Position numbers and translations under genes: made by a program. The notes under the pieces were generated by a model. The model worked only from the letters and a program-made list of their open reading frames with translations, was not told the DNA's origin and ran no database searches. This document shows positions 9,912 through 18,432 of a DNA stretch of 64,000 nt, piece after piece. Within the stretch, counting starts at the first letter, position 1. Each line of letters begins with the position of its first letter. The DNA is from Ralstonia thomasii (GTDB taxonomy: Bacteria; Pseudomonadota; Gammaproteobacteria; Burkholderiales; Burkholderiaceae): the NCBI RefSeq assembly GCF_958405895.1, contig NZ_CATZAR010000004.1; one strand, 5' to 3'.

Positions 9912-10248
9912 CGGCGTGCTGAGGGGCCGTTGCCATGTCCAACCGTCTCCCCTGACTTCATCACCTTCACCGCGACTGTAGCCCGCGGCCGTGTGCCGTC
10001 AAGGCGCGCAGGGCCGTGTCCTCGGCTGCGCCTGCGGGCCGCACCAACCCTGCGCTTGCCTCCTTGACGGCCCCCGTCCGCGCGCTCCTGACCGTCGCGG
10101 GCGATGAACTCAGGAAAGACGGTGGCAACAGGGCCAACCGGGTTCCTCGTGCCGACCGCACCGAACCGCCGAAAGGCTGGGCTTCCGAATCTAGGAATCC
10201 GGTGTGCGGTGAACAGCAACCCCTTTTTTCTTTGTCAGGAGAAATGCC

Positions 10249-11073
10249 ATGCAACTCGCATCCCGCTTCGCTTCCCGTTCCCCGGTGCTGCGTTCGGAAC
10301 GTCCCTTGTCCGACGACCAAATCCGGGCCGTGGCCCCGTCCATCTTCGCGGACGCCCCGCACGAAAGCCGCTCTGAGCGGTACAGCTACATCCCCACCGC
10401 GACCGTGCTGCAAGAACTGCGCGGGGAAGGCTTCGAGCCTTTCATGGTGACGCAAACCCGCGTGCGCCACGACGACCGCCGCGACTACACCAAGCACATG
10501 ATCCGGCTGCGCCACGCCAGCCAGATCAACGGCCGCGAGGCCAACGAAATCATCCTGCTGAACTCCCATGACGGCACCAGCAGCTATCAGATGCTGGCCG
10601 GGATGTTCCGCTTCGTTTGCAGCAATGGCCTTGTCTGCGGCGACACCGTGGCCGACGTGCGCGTGCCGCACAAGGGCGACGTAGCCGGGCACGTCATCGA
10701 AGGCGCTTACGAAGTCCTGCACGGCTTCGACCGGGCGCAGGAATCGCGCGATGCCATGCGCGCCATCACGCTCGACGCCGGGGAATCCGAAGTGTTCGCC
10801 CGCGCTGCGCTGGCGTTGAAGTACGACGAGGACAAGCCCGCGCCCATCACGGAATCGCAAATCCTGATGCCACGCCGCCACGACGACGACCGCCGCGACC
10901 TGTGGAGCGTGTTCAACCGCACGCAGGAGAACTTGACCAAAGGCGGCCTGTCCGCCCGCGCCGCGAATGGCCGCCGCCAGACCACCCGGCCCGTGCAGGG
11001 CATCGACCAAAGCGTGCGCCTCAATCGCGCCCTGTGGCTGCTGGCCGATGGCCTGCGCCAGTTGAAAGCCTGA
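10249..11073 (+). CDS. DUF932 domain protein (phage/plasmid-like)
   Basis: 274 residues with the DUF932 core: HMIRLRHASQINGREANEIILLNSHDGTSSYQMLAGMFRFVCSNG in overlapping blocks, then GDVAGHVIEGAYEVL. The domain is widespread on plasmids and phages; a role in DNA protection or replication has been suggested for the group but is not established here. The start follows CAGGAGAAATGCC. It lies 78 bp before the ParB-like gene. Confidence 0.9.
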   Translation: MQLASRFASRSPVLRSERPLSDDQIRAVAPSIFADAPHESRSERYSYIPTATVLQELRGEGFEPFMVTQTRVRHDDRRDYTKHMIRLRHASQINGREANEIILLNSHDGTSSYQMLAGMFRFVCSNGLVCGDTVADVRVPHKGDVAGHVIEGAYEVLHGFDRAQESRDAMRAITLDAGESEVFARAALALKYDEDKPAPITESQILMPRRHDDDRRDLWSVFNRTQENLTKGGLSARAANGRRQTTRPVQGIDQSVRLNRALWLLADGLRQLKA

Positions 11074-11151
11074 ATCCCCACGCGGCAGGGGCAGGCAGCA
11101 GCCCTTGCCGCTTCTCTCGCTGCTGCATCCCAACCGCAAGGAGTTATCACC

Positions 11152-13203
11152 ATGAACGCTGTACTCAAAACCGAAACCGTCGCCATCGAAGCCGCCGCAC
11201 CGCTGGAAGTGGCCGATCCGACCAAGAACCTGATCTTGGTTCCGCTGTCGCAACTGTTGCCGCGCCGCTCCAAGCGCAACGTCCGCACGACCCCGCGCCA
11301 GTCCATCCCCGAGCTGGCCGCGAGCATTGCCCGCATCGGCCTGCTGCAAAACCTGATCGTGATTGCATCCGCCGATGGCGAGGCTTACGAGGTGGTGGCA
11401 GGCGACCGCCGCCTGACCGCCTTGAAGCTGCTGGCGAAGAAGAAGCGCATCCCCACTGACTACGAAGTGCCGTGCCTGCTGGTGGCCGATGCGTCCGCCC
11501 GCACCGTCAGCCTCGCGGAGAACGTGCAGCGCGAGAACATGCACCCCGCCGACCAGTTCGCGGCCTTCGCCGCGCTGGTCAAGGAAGGCCGGCCCGTCGA
11601 GGACATTGCCGCCGACTTCGGCGTGTCCCCGCTGGTGGTGCAGCGCCGCTTGAAGCTGGCGAACGTCTCGCCGCGTCTCATGGCCGACTACCGGGCCGGT
11701 GGCGTGACGCTGGAACAGTTGATGGCCCTGACCATCACCGATGACCACGCCGCGCAGGAAGCCGCGTTCTATGGTGCGCCGGAATGGCAGCGCAGCCCGT
11801 CCAAGCTGCGCGAGCGCCTGACCGAGCGCGAAATCGACGCCACGCACGCGCTGGTGCGCTTCGTCGGGCTGGACACCTACCGGCAGGCAGGCGGCGGCAT
11901 CCGCCGCGACCTGTTCGCGGAAGGCGATGCCGGAACCTACCTCACCGATACCGCAGTGCTGGAAACGCTGGTGCGCGACAAGCTGGCAACGCTGGCCGAG
12001 GACGTGCGCGGCGAGGGTTGGGCATGGGTGGAGGCCGTGCCGCATCTGGCCTACGAGGAACGGCAAGCGTTCCAGAACGCCCCGCGCCATCGCCGCGAGC
12101 CGACCACCCGCGAGGCCCGCCGCATCGCCTCGCTGGAAACCCGCCTCGAAAAGATCGACGCCGAACTGGAAGAAGCCTGCGACGCCGAGGACGAGGCCAA
12201 GGCCGAGAAGCTGGAACAGCGGCGCGATCAGGTGGTCGGGGAACTGCAAGACGCGGAGGACGCCTTACAAGGCTATGCGCCCGAGGTGCGCGAGGTGGCT
12301 GGTGCCATCGTCACCATCGACCGCAACGGCGAGGCCGTCATTCATCGCGGCCTGCTGCGCGAAGCCGAGGCCAAGGCGCTGCGCACGCTGGAAAAGCTGC
12401 GGCGCGGTTTCGGCAGCACCGAAGGCGAAGCCGCCAACGACGAGCACGAGGACGCCGACGACGCGCCCAAGGCCGCGAGTCTGTCCGACCGGCTGGCGCA
12501 GCGATTGAGCGCCCACCGCACGGCGGCGCTGCAAATCGAAGTCGCACGGCATCCGCACGTCGCGCTGGCCGCGCTGGTGCATGACATGGTGCAGACCGTC
12601 TTGCAGCCCGACGCCTATGGCGATGGCCTGCCGCTCGGCGTGCGCCTCACGGCGCAAGACCGGCTGGAAGGCATGGCCCCGGACTGGCCGGAATCGCCTG
12701 CTGCCGTGGCGCTGCGCGAACTGCAACAGGTGGCAGGTGAAGCCTTGCCGGAGGACAGCGCCGAACTGCTCGCCGTGCTGCTGGCGAAGTCGCAAGACGA
12801 ACTGGTGCGGCTGCTGGCCGTGTGCGTGGCCTCCACGGTGGACGTGGTGACGCCTCGCGCCACGCCGCACCAGCCCGGCGCAGAACTGGCGCAGGCCGTG
12901 GGCCTCGACATGGCCGCATGGTGGAAGCCGACCGCAGAAGGCTACTTCAAGCACGTTCCGAAGGCCGTGATTCTGGATGCCGTGGGCGCGTTCGCACCGG
13001 AATCCGTCACCCGGCTGGCGAAGCTCAAGAAGGCCGACATTGCCAGCGAGGCCGAGCGGCTGGCCGATGGTACGGGCTGGATGCCCGCCATCTTCAAGGC
13101 CGCAGGCCCGCAGGATGCCGCGCAGGAGGCAGGCCCGGAGCAGGACGCCCCGGAAGATGCCGAAGCAATGGCGGATGAACCCGCCGAGGCGCTGGCCGCT
13201 TGA
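11152..13203 (+). CDS. ParB/RepB/Spo0J-family protein, 683 residues
   Basis: The N-terminal ParB CTPase/nuclease-like domain (about 25-150) contains GLLQNLIVI, VVAGDRRLTALKLL and ENVQREN, the usual box I/II motifs. A HTH segment follows (VEDIAADFGVSPLVVQRRLKLANV, in parts). The remaining 450 residues form an unusual C-terminus with a charged coiled-coil-rich stretch (about 320-380), well beyond typical ParB size of 280-330. It is far from parA (18433), so it may be a KorB-like regulator or DNA-binding nuclease rather than the segregation partner. The start follows AAGGAGTTATCACC. Confidence 0.88.
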   Translation: MNAVLKTETVAIEAAAPLEVADPTKNLILVPLSQLLPRRSKRNVRTTPRQSIPELAASIARIGLLQNLIVIASADGEAYEVVAGDRRLTALKLLAKKKRIPTDYEVPCLLVADASARTVSLAENVQRENMHPADQFAAFAALVKEGRPVEDIAADFGVSPLVVQRRLKLANVSPRLMADYRAGGVTLEQLMALTITDDHAAQEAAFYGAPEWQRSPSKLRERLTEREIDATHALVRFVGLDTYRQAGGGIRRDLFAEGDAGTYLTDTAVLETLVRDKLATLAEDVRGEGWAWVEAVPHLAYEERQAFQNAPRHRREPTTREARRIASLETRLEKIDAELEEACDAEDEAKAEKLEQRRDQVVGELQDAEDALQGYAPEVREVAGAIVTIDRNGEAVIHRGLLREAEAKALRTLEKLRRGFGSTEGEAANDEHEDADDAPKAASLSDRLAQRLSAHRTAALQIEVARHPHVALAALVHDMVQTVLQPDAYGDGLPLGVRLTAQDRLEGMAPDWPESPAAVALRELQQVAGEALPEDSAELLAVLLAKSQDELVRLLAVCVASTVDVVTPRATPHQPGAELAQAVGLDMAAWWKPTAEGYFKHVPKAVILDAVGAFAPESVTRLAKLKKADIASEAERLADGTGWMPAIFKAAGPQDAAQEAGPEQDAPEDAEAMADEPAEALAA

Positions 13204-13265
13204 CCCGCGCCGAAGGCAAGCGCCCCGGCCTCGACCGGGGCGCTTCGCTGGAAGGAGAAGCCCCC

Positions 13266-13475
13266 ATGACCCGCACCACCACCCGCCGCCCGCGCATGGC
13301 GGCGATCTACGCCCCCGGCACTGTGCGCGCCCGCCGCTGGCACGGCGCAGGCGACGTGCGCGGCTACCGTCCGCCCTCGGGCTGGACAGCCCGCGCCGAC
13401 CTCACCGACATTCATCCCATCACAGGCCGCGCCTTGCCGCGTGCCGTGTGGTGGCTCATCGAGACGAAGGGATAA
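13266..13475 (+). CDS. Small basic hypothetical protein
   Basis: 69 residues beginning MTRTTTRRPRMAAIYAPG, after the strong site GAAGGAGAAGCCCCC. An in-frame TTG at 13200 would give 91 residues but overlaps the previous stop and has no such site. Arg-rich N-terminus, no membrane segment, no recognised family. Probably co-transcribed with the ParB-like gene. Confidence 0.6.
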   Translation: MTRTTTRRPRMAAIYAPGTVRARRWHGAGDVRGYRPPSGWTARADLTDIHPITGRALPRAVWWLIETKG

Positions 13476-14575
13476 CCGCGATCAGCACCGCGCCCAGGCC
13501 GTACCGTCCTGGGCGCGGTGGACGCAAAATCCGGGCGCGGCAGTGGCCGCGCCCGGTGTTCCAAGCCCACAGCCGAATCGGAACGCCGCCGCCATCACGG
13601 CAGTTCAGGCGGCGGCGTTGACGTGACCGGGCTTCCCGCCCGGCGATGGCAGGCCCGCATGGGCCTGCAAGCCGAAGCGCCCGCAGTGCGCAGGAATCAC
13701 CCGCAGTTTTCGGCTTGCCGCGTGCATACCCCGCAGCGTAAGCCGCGCCCATTTCATCAGAGGCATGTCCGCGTTTCCTGCTTGGAAATCTGGAACGGCC
13801 TGGGCGTGTCGGCGCGCAGCGCCGCCGGGCTTTCGGGCTACGCCCCGTGCCGTCTTTGCCGTCACGGCCCATTCGGCTTCAATCCCTCACGCCTTCGCGC
13901 CTGCGGCGCTGCGCGCTTCGCTTGCCTCCAGGGGAAAGCCCTGCGGGCTATCCCCGCCGCGCGATGCTTGGCGCCCCTCGATGCCGCCGAACCGGCTGCG
14001 CCGGATCGGCCCGGCCCGCGCCCCGCCGCGACGGACGGGGCGCTGGCGAACACGCTGGCGCTTGCTGCGGCAGGTTGTGCAGGTGCATGCCGTCCTCAAC
14101 GCTGGCGGTGCCTGCCCATCACGTCACGAAGGAGGTTCACGGACAACCCGCCCGGCATCGCTATGGAGCTTCCACGCCACGCCTCAAGAGCGGCGCCGCA
14201 AGGTGCGGCAGGGGCGTTCTCGCCTGTCGTCGGGTGGTTGACCTGGCCCGCGTCAGCGGGCGAGCCGGCGAAGCCTTCGGGCGGGGATGCCGAGTCGGCC
14301 CCATCTCCTTTCGGAGCGGTTCGGCCCAAGGCGTCCTTGTCTCGTTGTGAATCCTGGCGGGGCGCGGCTGCGCCTCGGGCTTCATGGCTGCAACCGTCCG
14401 GCGAAAACAATTTCCCCGCCGCTGCGCGGCTTCCTCGCGCAGCAAATTCTTTTCGCCTCCAGGCTCTCCACTGCGTTTCGACCGCAAGCGGTGCAGCCAG
14501 CCCGTCCCCCGCCGGCCGGATCACAACAAGGACGCGATGGGCGCGAACCTTGTTCAACCGAAAGGAGAAATCATC
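13476..14575. other. 1.1-kb gene-free region with repeat module B
   Basis: No convincing coding region. A 373-codon open frame across 13518-14639 runs into the DUF736 gene in another frame and has shadow-like composition. The region contains module B copy 2 and GAAGGAGGTTCACGG (about 14128) without a start codon at usable distance, perhaps a relic of a lost gene. Confidence 0.55.
13906..14011 (+). repeat. Repeat module B, copy 2
   Basis: 106 bp matching 9559-9665 with a handful of substitutions and one length difference, same orientation. Confidence 0.8.
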
Positions 14576-14890
14576 ATGGCCAACATCGGCACCTTCACCG
14601 CAGACAAAGACGGCTTCACCGGCACGCTGCGCACCCTGACGCTCAACGTCAAGGTCAAGCTGGTTCCCAACGACAAGGGCAGCAGCGAGAACGCCCCCGA
14701 CTTCCGCCTCCAAGCCGCCGGCCACGACATCGGCGCGGCGTGGAACAAGACCAGCGAGGCCGGGCGGGAATACAAGTCCGTGACCCTCGACGATCCTTCG
14801 TTCCCGGCTCCGGTCTATGCCCGCCTGATCGAAGGCGAGGACGGTACGCACGACCTGATCTGGTCGCGCAGCAAGCCCCAGGCGGCGTGA
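14576..14890 (+). CDS. DUF736 domain protein
   Basis: 104 residues: MANIGTFTADKDGFTGTLRT, LNVKVKLVPN, DFRLQAAGHDIGAAWNKTSE and YKSVTLDDPSFPAPVYARL, a clean match to DUF736. The family is found almost only on plasmids and ICEs and has no settled function; a nucleic-acid-binding role is a guess. The start has AAAGGAGAAATCATC upstream. It stands alone between the 1.1-kb gap and a convergent XRE regulator. Confidence 0.92.
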   Translation: MANIGTFTADKDGFTGTLRTLTLNVKVKLVPNDKGSSENAPDFRLQAAGHDIGAAWNKTSEAGREYKSVTLDDPSFPAPVYARLIEGEDGTHDLIWSRSKPQAA

Positions 14891-14953
14891 CCGCCGCAGC
14901 GCCCCGCCCATCGCGGCGGGGCGCTGTGCTGCTGTTCGCAGCACATCACCACG

Positions 14954-15259
14954 TCACGCGCGCGGCTTCGCCGCGCCGCGCTCCTTCAGCACCGCCTCCA
15001 GCTCCCGGCGCACCTGCGCCAGCAGCTCGTCGGCCTTGTGCGGGCTGTCGCCCGCGTAGGCCAGCGTCAGCAGCGTGAGCGGGTGGATCTCCATCACCTC
15101 GCACAGCTCGGCCAGCTTATGCAGGGTCGGGCTTTTCAGGTCGCGTTCGAGGGTGCTCATATAGGTGCGGCTGGACACGTCAGAGAAGGCTTCCTGGCTC
15201 AAGCCACGCGCCTTCCTGACTGTCTTCAACGCCTTCGCCAATGAGTTCCCAGCCGCCAC
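14954..15259 (-). CDS. XRE-family helix-turn-helix regulator
   Basis: 101 residues with an HTH at about 8-62 (LAKALKTVRKARGLSQEAFS, then YMSTLERDLKSPTLHKLAEL) and a charged C-terminal helix (LLAQVRRELEAVLKERG). It is the only minus-strand gene in the left part of the ICE and diverges from the second DUF2958 gene, so the CCCTATAGGG palindrome between them is a candidate autoregulatory operator. Such regulators commonly control ICE excision or transfer; the target is not known here. Confidence 0.88.
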   Translation of the reverse strand: MAAGNSLAKALKTVRKARGLSQEAFSDVSSRTYMSTLERDLKSPTLHKLAELCEVMEIHPLTLLTLAYAGDSPHKADELLAQVRRELEAVLKERGAAKPRA

Positions 15260-15300
15260 CTATGGTTTCCCTCGAAAAACCAAGATGACAGCCCATTGCG

Positions 15301-15323
15301 CCCTATAGGGCTACAATCTATAG
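15301..15323. promoter_or_regulatory. Candidate operator/promoter between XRE gene and DUF2958 copy 2
   Basis: A 10-bp perfect palindrome CCCTATAGGG (15301-15310) is followed by TACAAT (15312-15317), a good -10 on the plus strand, and a second CTATAG. It lies in the divergent spacer next to the XRE gene. No well-spaced -35 was found. Confidence 0.45.
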
Positions 15324-15499
15324 TGTTCATTTGGTGTTCTACGTTTTCGTGCCTTTACGGAAATCCGCATTTGCTGGTTCCAGCAAAGCCACGCAAGCGC
15401 ATCCGTGCTTGCACACGAAGGCGTAAATCCGGTTTGGCGGTTCTGCGCTTGGGCGTGAAACCGCATCCGTGCATCATTGGATTTGTGGGATTGCCAACC

Positions 15500-15850
15500 A
15501 TGCCCCAGCCACTCGCCACCGTCCCGGAGCGCGCGCAACTGCTCGCCAACGGCGAGGCTCGTGCCGCCGGCCAGGCCATCGACCCGGTGCCCGTGGTGCG
15601 GCTGTTCACGCCGGACGCGCATGTGACCTGGCTGCTGGCCGCACTCGATCCCGCCGATGGCGACACCGCCTGGGGCCTCATCGACCTGGGAATCGGAATG
15701 CCGGCGCAAGGAACCGTCAAGCTGTCCGAGCTGGCTGGCATCGTCGGGCCGCATCAGCAGCCCGTGATGCGCGACCGCTACTTCCGGCCCACGCGCACGC
15801 TGTCGGAATACACCCGGCTGGCCGAGCGCGACGGGGCTATCCCGGACTGA
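15500..15850 (+). CDS. DUF2958 domain protein (copy 2)
   Basis: 116 residues, the same length and pattern as 8843-9193: LLANGEARAAG, DPVPVVRLFTPDAHVTWLLA, GLIDLGIGMPAQGTVKLSEL. The two copies are clearly diverged paralogues, about half identical, so this is an old duplication or independent acquisition. It is transcribed away from the XRE regulator with a leader of about 175 nt. Confidence 0.9.
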   Translation: MPQPLATVPERAQLLANGEARAAGQAIDPVPVVRLFTPDAHVTWLLAALDPADGDTAWGLIDLGIGMPAQGTVKLSELAGIVGPHQQPVMRDRYFRPTRTLSEYTRLAERDGAIPD

Positions 15851-16159
15851 ACACAGCCTACTGTGACTTTTTCAGTCTGGTGTCATACCGGGCAGGTCTC
15901 AATCGAGATTCTTGCGGCGTAGCCGCGCCAGTCTGATCCAAACGGACATGATGCCTGACGCGGACTGCGGCAGGCTGGCCTGTACGGCGTCCCACGGGAG
16001 GGACGCTGCCGCCGCAGCATTGAGACGAATACCGCAACGCATCGGAGCCAGTCGGACTTGACAGCCCAACTATTCCCTTAACCCATTTCGTTCTGATGAC
16101 ACCGATGTAGCACGTAGTTCTTCCGTCGCGGCCAGTCCTGTTCGCAGGGAGGTTGCGTC
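15851..16159. other. 309-bp spacer before the DUF2285 gene
   Basis: No coding potential on either strand. It ends in a good ribosome-binding site (GGGAGG) for the DUF2285 gene. No repeat shared with modules A or B was seen. Confidence 0.5.
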
Positions 16160-16930
16160 ATGGTCGATCGCAGCGCCGAGCACTGGTATCCGACTGCCGC
16201 GTATCTGTACGTGCTGCACTTGGACGACCTTGGGACGGCCTGGGAATATCTGCGCAGAAACCCCGATTACCGGCTCGACTGGCTGCGCCATCATCGCCGG
16301 CCGAAAGCCGCGCAGCAGGCGGCGCATCGCTGGGGCTTGCGCCTGCTGGAAGATCCGGCGTTGGATGCGCGCGACGCGCATCCAGCCTGGTTGCCCGGCC
16401 ATGTGGCCGTGGTGCAGCTCTATCCCGACGCCGATCCGCCGCAGTATGCTCCCGCGTTCACGTTTTGGCGCATTGCCGGGCACAAGCAACTGCTCCATGA
16501 CGGCAAAGGGCTGGCGCTGATGGCGCACAGCCCAGGTCATTGCCTGCGCTTCGCGCTGGCGCCCGGCCTGGAAGACGGGATGGCTGTCGCCTATGCCCGC
16601 CGCGGCGGCGCCGCCGCACCTGCGCGCAACCATGCGCTCGGCGCGGCCCTGGCTTCTGCGAAGCCCAGGCCGGCACCCGCCGCGCTGCTTGAGCTACACA
16701 CCTTGCAGGCGCTCGACGCAACCCTAGCGGGTGCGTCCTTGCGCGAGGTGGCCGAAGGCTTGTTCGGCGGCGATGCCGCAGCCGATTGGTACAGCGACGG
16801 CGGCCTGCGCTCCAAGGTACGCCGCTTGGTACGGCGCGGCGATGCGCTGATGCGCGGCGGCTATCGCCGCCTAGCACAGCTTCCGCCGCTTGAGAAGGGT
16901 CGTTTTGAGGACGACGCAAAACGGCCCTGA
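16160..16930 (+). CDS. DUF2285-domain DNA-binding regulator
   Basis: 256 residues. The N-terminal part (1-45, YPTAAYLYVLHLDDLGTAW then YLRRNPDYRLDW) matches the transcriptional-regulator-like domain usually fused to DUF2285. The C-terminal part (about 180-245: LHTLQALDATLAGASLREVA, then LRSKVRRLVRRGDALMRGGY) is the HTH-like DUF2285 domain. Proteins of this type sit upstream of the AlpA-like and repA genes in Tn4371 elements and probably regulate them. Confidence 0.9.
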   Translation: MVDRSAEHWYPTAAYLYVLHLDDLGTAWEYLRRNPDYRLDWLRHHRRPKAAQQAAHRWGLRLLEDPALDARDAHPAWLPGHVAVVQLYPDADPPQYAPAFTFWRIAGHKQLLHDGKGLALMAHSPGHCLRFALAPGLEDGMAVAYARRGGAAAPARNHALGAALASAKPRPAPAALLELHTLQALDATLAGASLREVAEGLFGGDAAADWYSDGGLRSKVRRLVRRGDALMRGGYRRLAQLPPLEKGRFEDDAKRP

Positions 16931-17013
16931 GCAGGACAGCTTGGTTTTCTGAGACTGCCTCCATCCGGTTGCGCTGTGTGGCCGGAGCTTTGAAAGCTAT
17001 GGAGGTTCACACC

Positions 17014-17295
17014 ATGCGTCCCGCTCCTTTGCGGCCTGCCGCCACTGTCTCGACCGCTGCCGCGCAGCCCCAACGCTATCTCACCAACGACGAAGCCGCC
17101 GAGTACCTGCGGCTGTCGCCGCGCACGCTGGAAAAGCAGCGCGTGATCGGTGGTGGTCCGCGCTTTCGCAAGTTCGGCCGGCGCGTCATGTACGCCGTGG
17201 CCGACCTCGATGCCTGGGCCGCCGATCGCAGCTTCGAGACGACTTCCGATCCCGAGTACGCCGAGCACCACTCGGCCGACAGCCGTGCGCGCTGA
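17014..17295 (+). CDS. AlpA/excisionase-like helix-turn-helix protein
   Basis: 93 residues with a MerR-type HTH_17 domain: YLTNDEAAEYLRLSPRTLEK, then GGGPRFRKFGRRVMYAVADL. The start was chosen at MRPAPL because GGAGGTTCACACC precedes it; an in-frame ATG 45 bases upstream (16969) is poorer. Small proteins of this fold act as recombination directionality factors or regulators, so it is the best excisionase candidate in this ICE, although it lies 12 kb from int. Directly upstream of repA. Confidence 0.85.
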   Translation: MRPAPLRPAATVSTAAAQPQRYLTNDEAAEYLRLSPRTLEKQRVIGGGPRFRKFGRRVMYAVADLDAWAADRSFETTSDPEYAEHHSADSRAR

Positions 17296-17321
17296 TCGGC
17301 GGCGCGCGGCAGGCCATCACC

Positions 17322-18179
17322 ATGTCCAGCTCCGCGCTGCCGTTCCGGCAGCGGTCGTTGCAGGAGCGCGAACAGCTCGACCTGTTCCGCGCCTTGCCCG
17401 GCGACATGGCGCCGCGCGACAGCCAGGACTTGATGGCCTATCCGTTCTTCTCGCTCGGCAAGTCCAAGCGGGTCAAACCCATCGACTTCCGCGCGGGCAA
17501 CGTGACGATCCGCGTAGAGGGCACGCAGGAGCACGGCATCGCCACGATTTGGGATGCGGACGTGCTGATATGGGCGGCCTCGCAGATCGTGGAAGCGAAG
17601 GACGCGGGCCTGCGCCCGTCGCGGCTGATGCGCGCGACGCCCTACGAGATCCTGCGCTTCATCGGGCGCGGCAAGTCGCTGCGAGACTACCAGCGCCTCA
17701 AGGCCGCGCTGGATCGCCTGCAATCGACCACGGTGGCCACGTCCATCCGCGAGACAACAGGCCGGCGCCTGCACCGCTTTTCGTGGATCAACGAATGGAA
17801 GGAACTGGCCGATGCCAGCGGCACGCCGCTGGGCATCGAGCTGATCCTGCCGGACTGGTTCTTTGCCGGCGTGCTCGACGCCGCGCTGGTGCTGACCATC
17901 GACCCGGCGTATTTCCGGCTCACCGGCGGCATCGAGCGGTGGCTGTACCGCCTGGTGCGCAAGCACGGCGGCAAGCAGGCATACGGCTGGCAGTTCGACT
18001 TTCGCTATCTGCACCAGAAGTCCGGCAGCACCGCGAAGCCCTACGACTTCGCCTGCGATCTGCGCGCGCTCGTCGCGCGGCAGTCGCTGCCCGGTTACGT
18101 CCTGGGCATCGAGCGGATGCCCGACAACGGCATGGAACTGCTGACGTTCCGGCCCGTGCCGCAGACGGCACGGGGATAA
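17322..18179 (+). CDS. repA: Replication initiator protein A (RepA)
   Basis: 285 residues of the plasmid RepA (RPA) family: DLMAYPFFSLGKSKR, DFRAGNVTIRVEG, IWDADVLIWAASQI, LRATPYEIL-type segment and GIERWLYRLVRKHGG. It initiates plasmid replication by binding iterons; three 17-bp repeats lie just downstream. In an ICE it would let the excised circle replicate. It starts 26 bp after the AlpA-like gene and is followed by iterons and parA, a plasmid-type maintenance block. Confidence 0.93.
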   Translation: MSSSALPFRQRSLQEREQLDLFRALPGDMAPRDSQDLMAYPFFSLGKSKRVKPIDFRAGNVTIRVEGTQEHGIATIWDADVLIWAASQIVEAKDAGLRPSRLMRATPYEILRFIGRGKSLRDYQRLKAALDRLQSTTVATSIRETTGRRLHRFSWINEWKELADASGTPLGIELILPDWFFAGVLDAALVLTIDPAYFRLTGGIERWLYRLVRKHGGKQAYGWQFDFRYLHQKSGSTAKPYDFACDLRALVARQSLPGYVLGIERMPDNGMELLTFRPVPQTARG

Positions 18180-18203
18180 CTCCGGGAAAGCCTGTGAATG
18201 GTG

Positions 18204-18267
18204 TCGTGCTATCAGGCGTGCGGGGTATCGTGCTATCAGGCGTGGGACTATCGTGCTATCAGGCGTG
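18204..18267 (+). repeat. Three iterons, candidate replication origin
   Basis: TCGTGCTATCAGGCGTG occurs three times exactly at 18204-18220, 18228-18244 and 18251-18267, spaced 24 and 23 bp apart (about two helical turns). The location between repA and parA is typical of an iteron origin. Confidence 0.9.
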
Positions 18268-18311
18268 CCGATCGGCCGCAAACCCGCGCCAGCACTGGGT
18301 TTGCGCGTCCT

Positions 18312-18341
18312 CTAACTTCCCTAACTTAGTTTCTCTAACTT
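18312..18341 (+). repeat. CTAACTT direct repeats upstream of parA
   Basis: CTAACTT occurs at 18312-18318, 18321-18327 and 18335-18341, an AT-rich island in GC-rich DNA between the iterons and parA. It could be an origin-unwinding element, parS-like site or part of the parA promoter. Confidence 0.6.
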
Positions 18342-18432
18342 TTAGTAGGGAAACGCCGCTGCGGTGGACAACCACCCCGCGGCCACAAACGCAGCAGCAA
18401 AAGCCCGGCTTTCCAGCATGGAGGGCCAGGCC

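Larger units (their letters stand above)
9538..10248. other. 711-bp non-coding region with repeat modules A and B
   Basis: Holds module B copy 1 (9559-9665) and a partial module A copy (9770-9911), ending in the ribosome-binding site of the DUF932 gene. The open frames, including a long minus-strand frame, are shadows of high GC content. Confidence 0.6.

Noticed and set aside
9967..12249. 760-codon minus-strand frame opposite DUF932 and the ParB-like gene
   Set aside because: No recognisable domain; both plus-strand genes have clear family motifs and ribosome-binding sites.
13518..14639. 373-codon plus-strand frame in the gene-free region
   Set aside because: Overlaps the repeat module and the start of DUF736 in another frame, lacks a ribosome-binding site, and looks like GC-driven openness.
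18204..18267. CRISPR-like reading of the three 17-bp repeats
   Set aside because: Repeats are short, spacers are only 6-7 bp, and no cas genes are present; position beside repA fits iterons.
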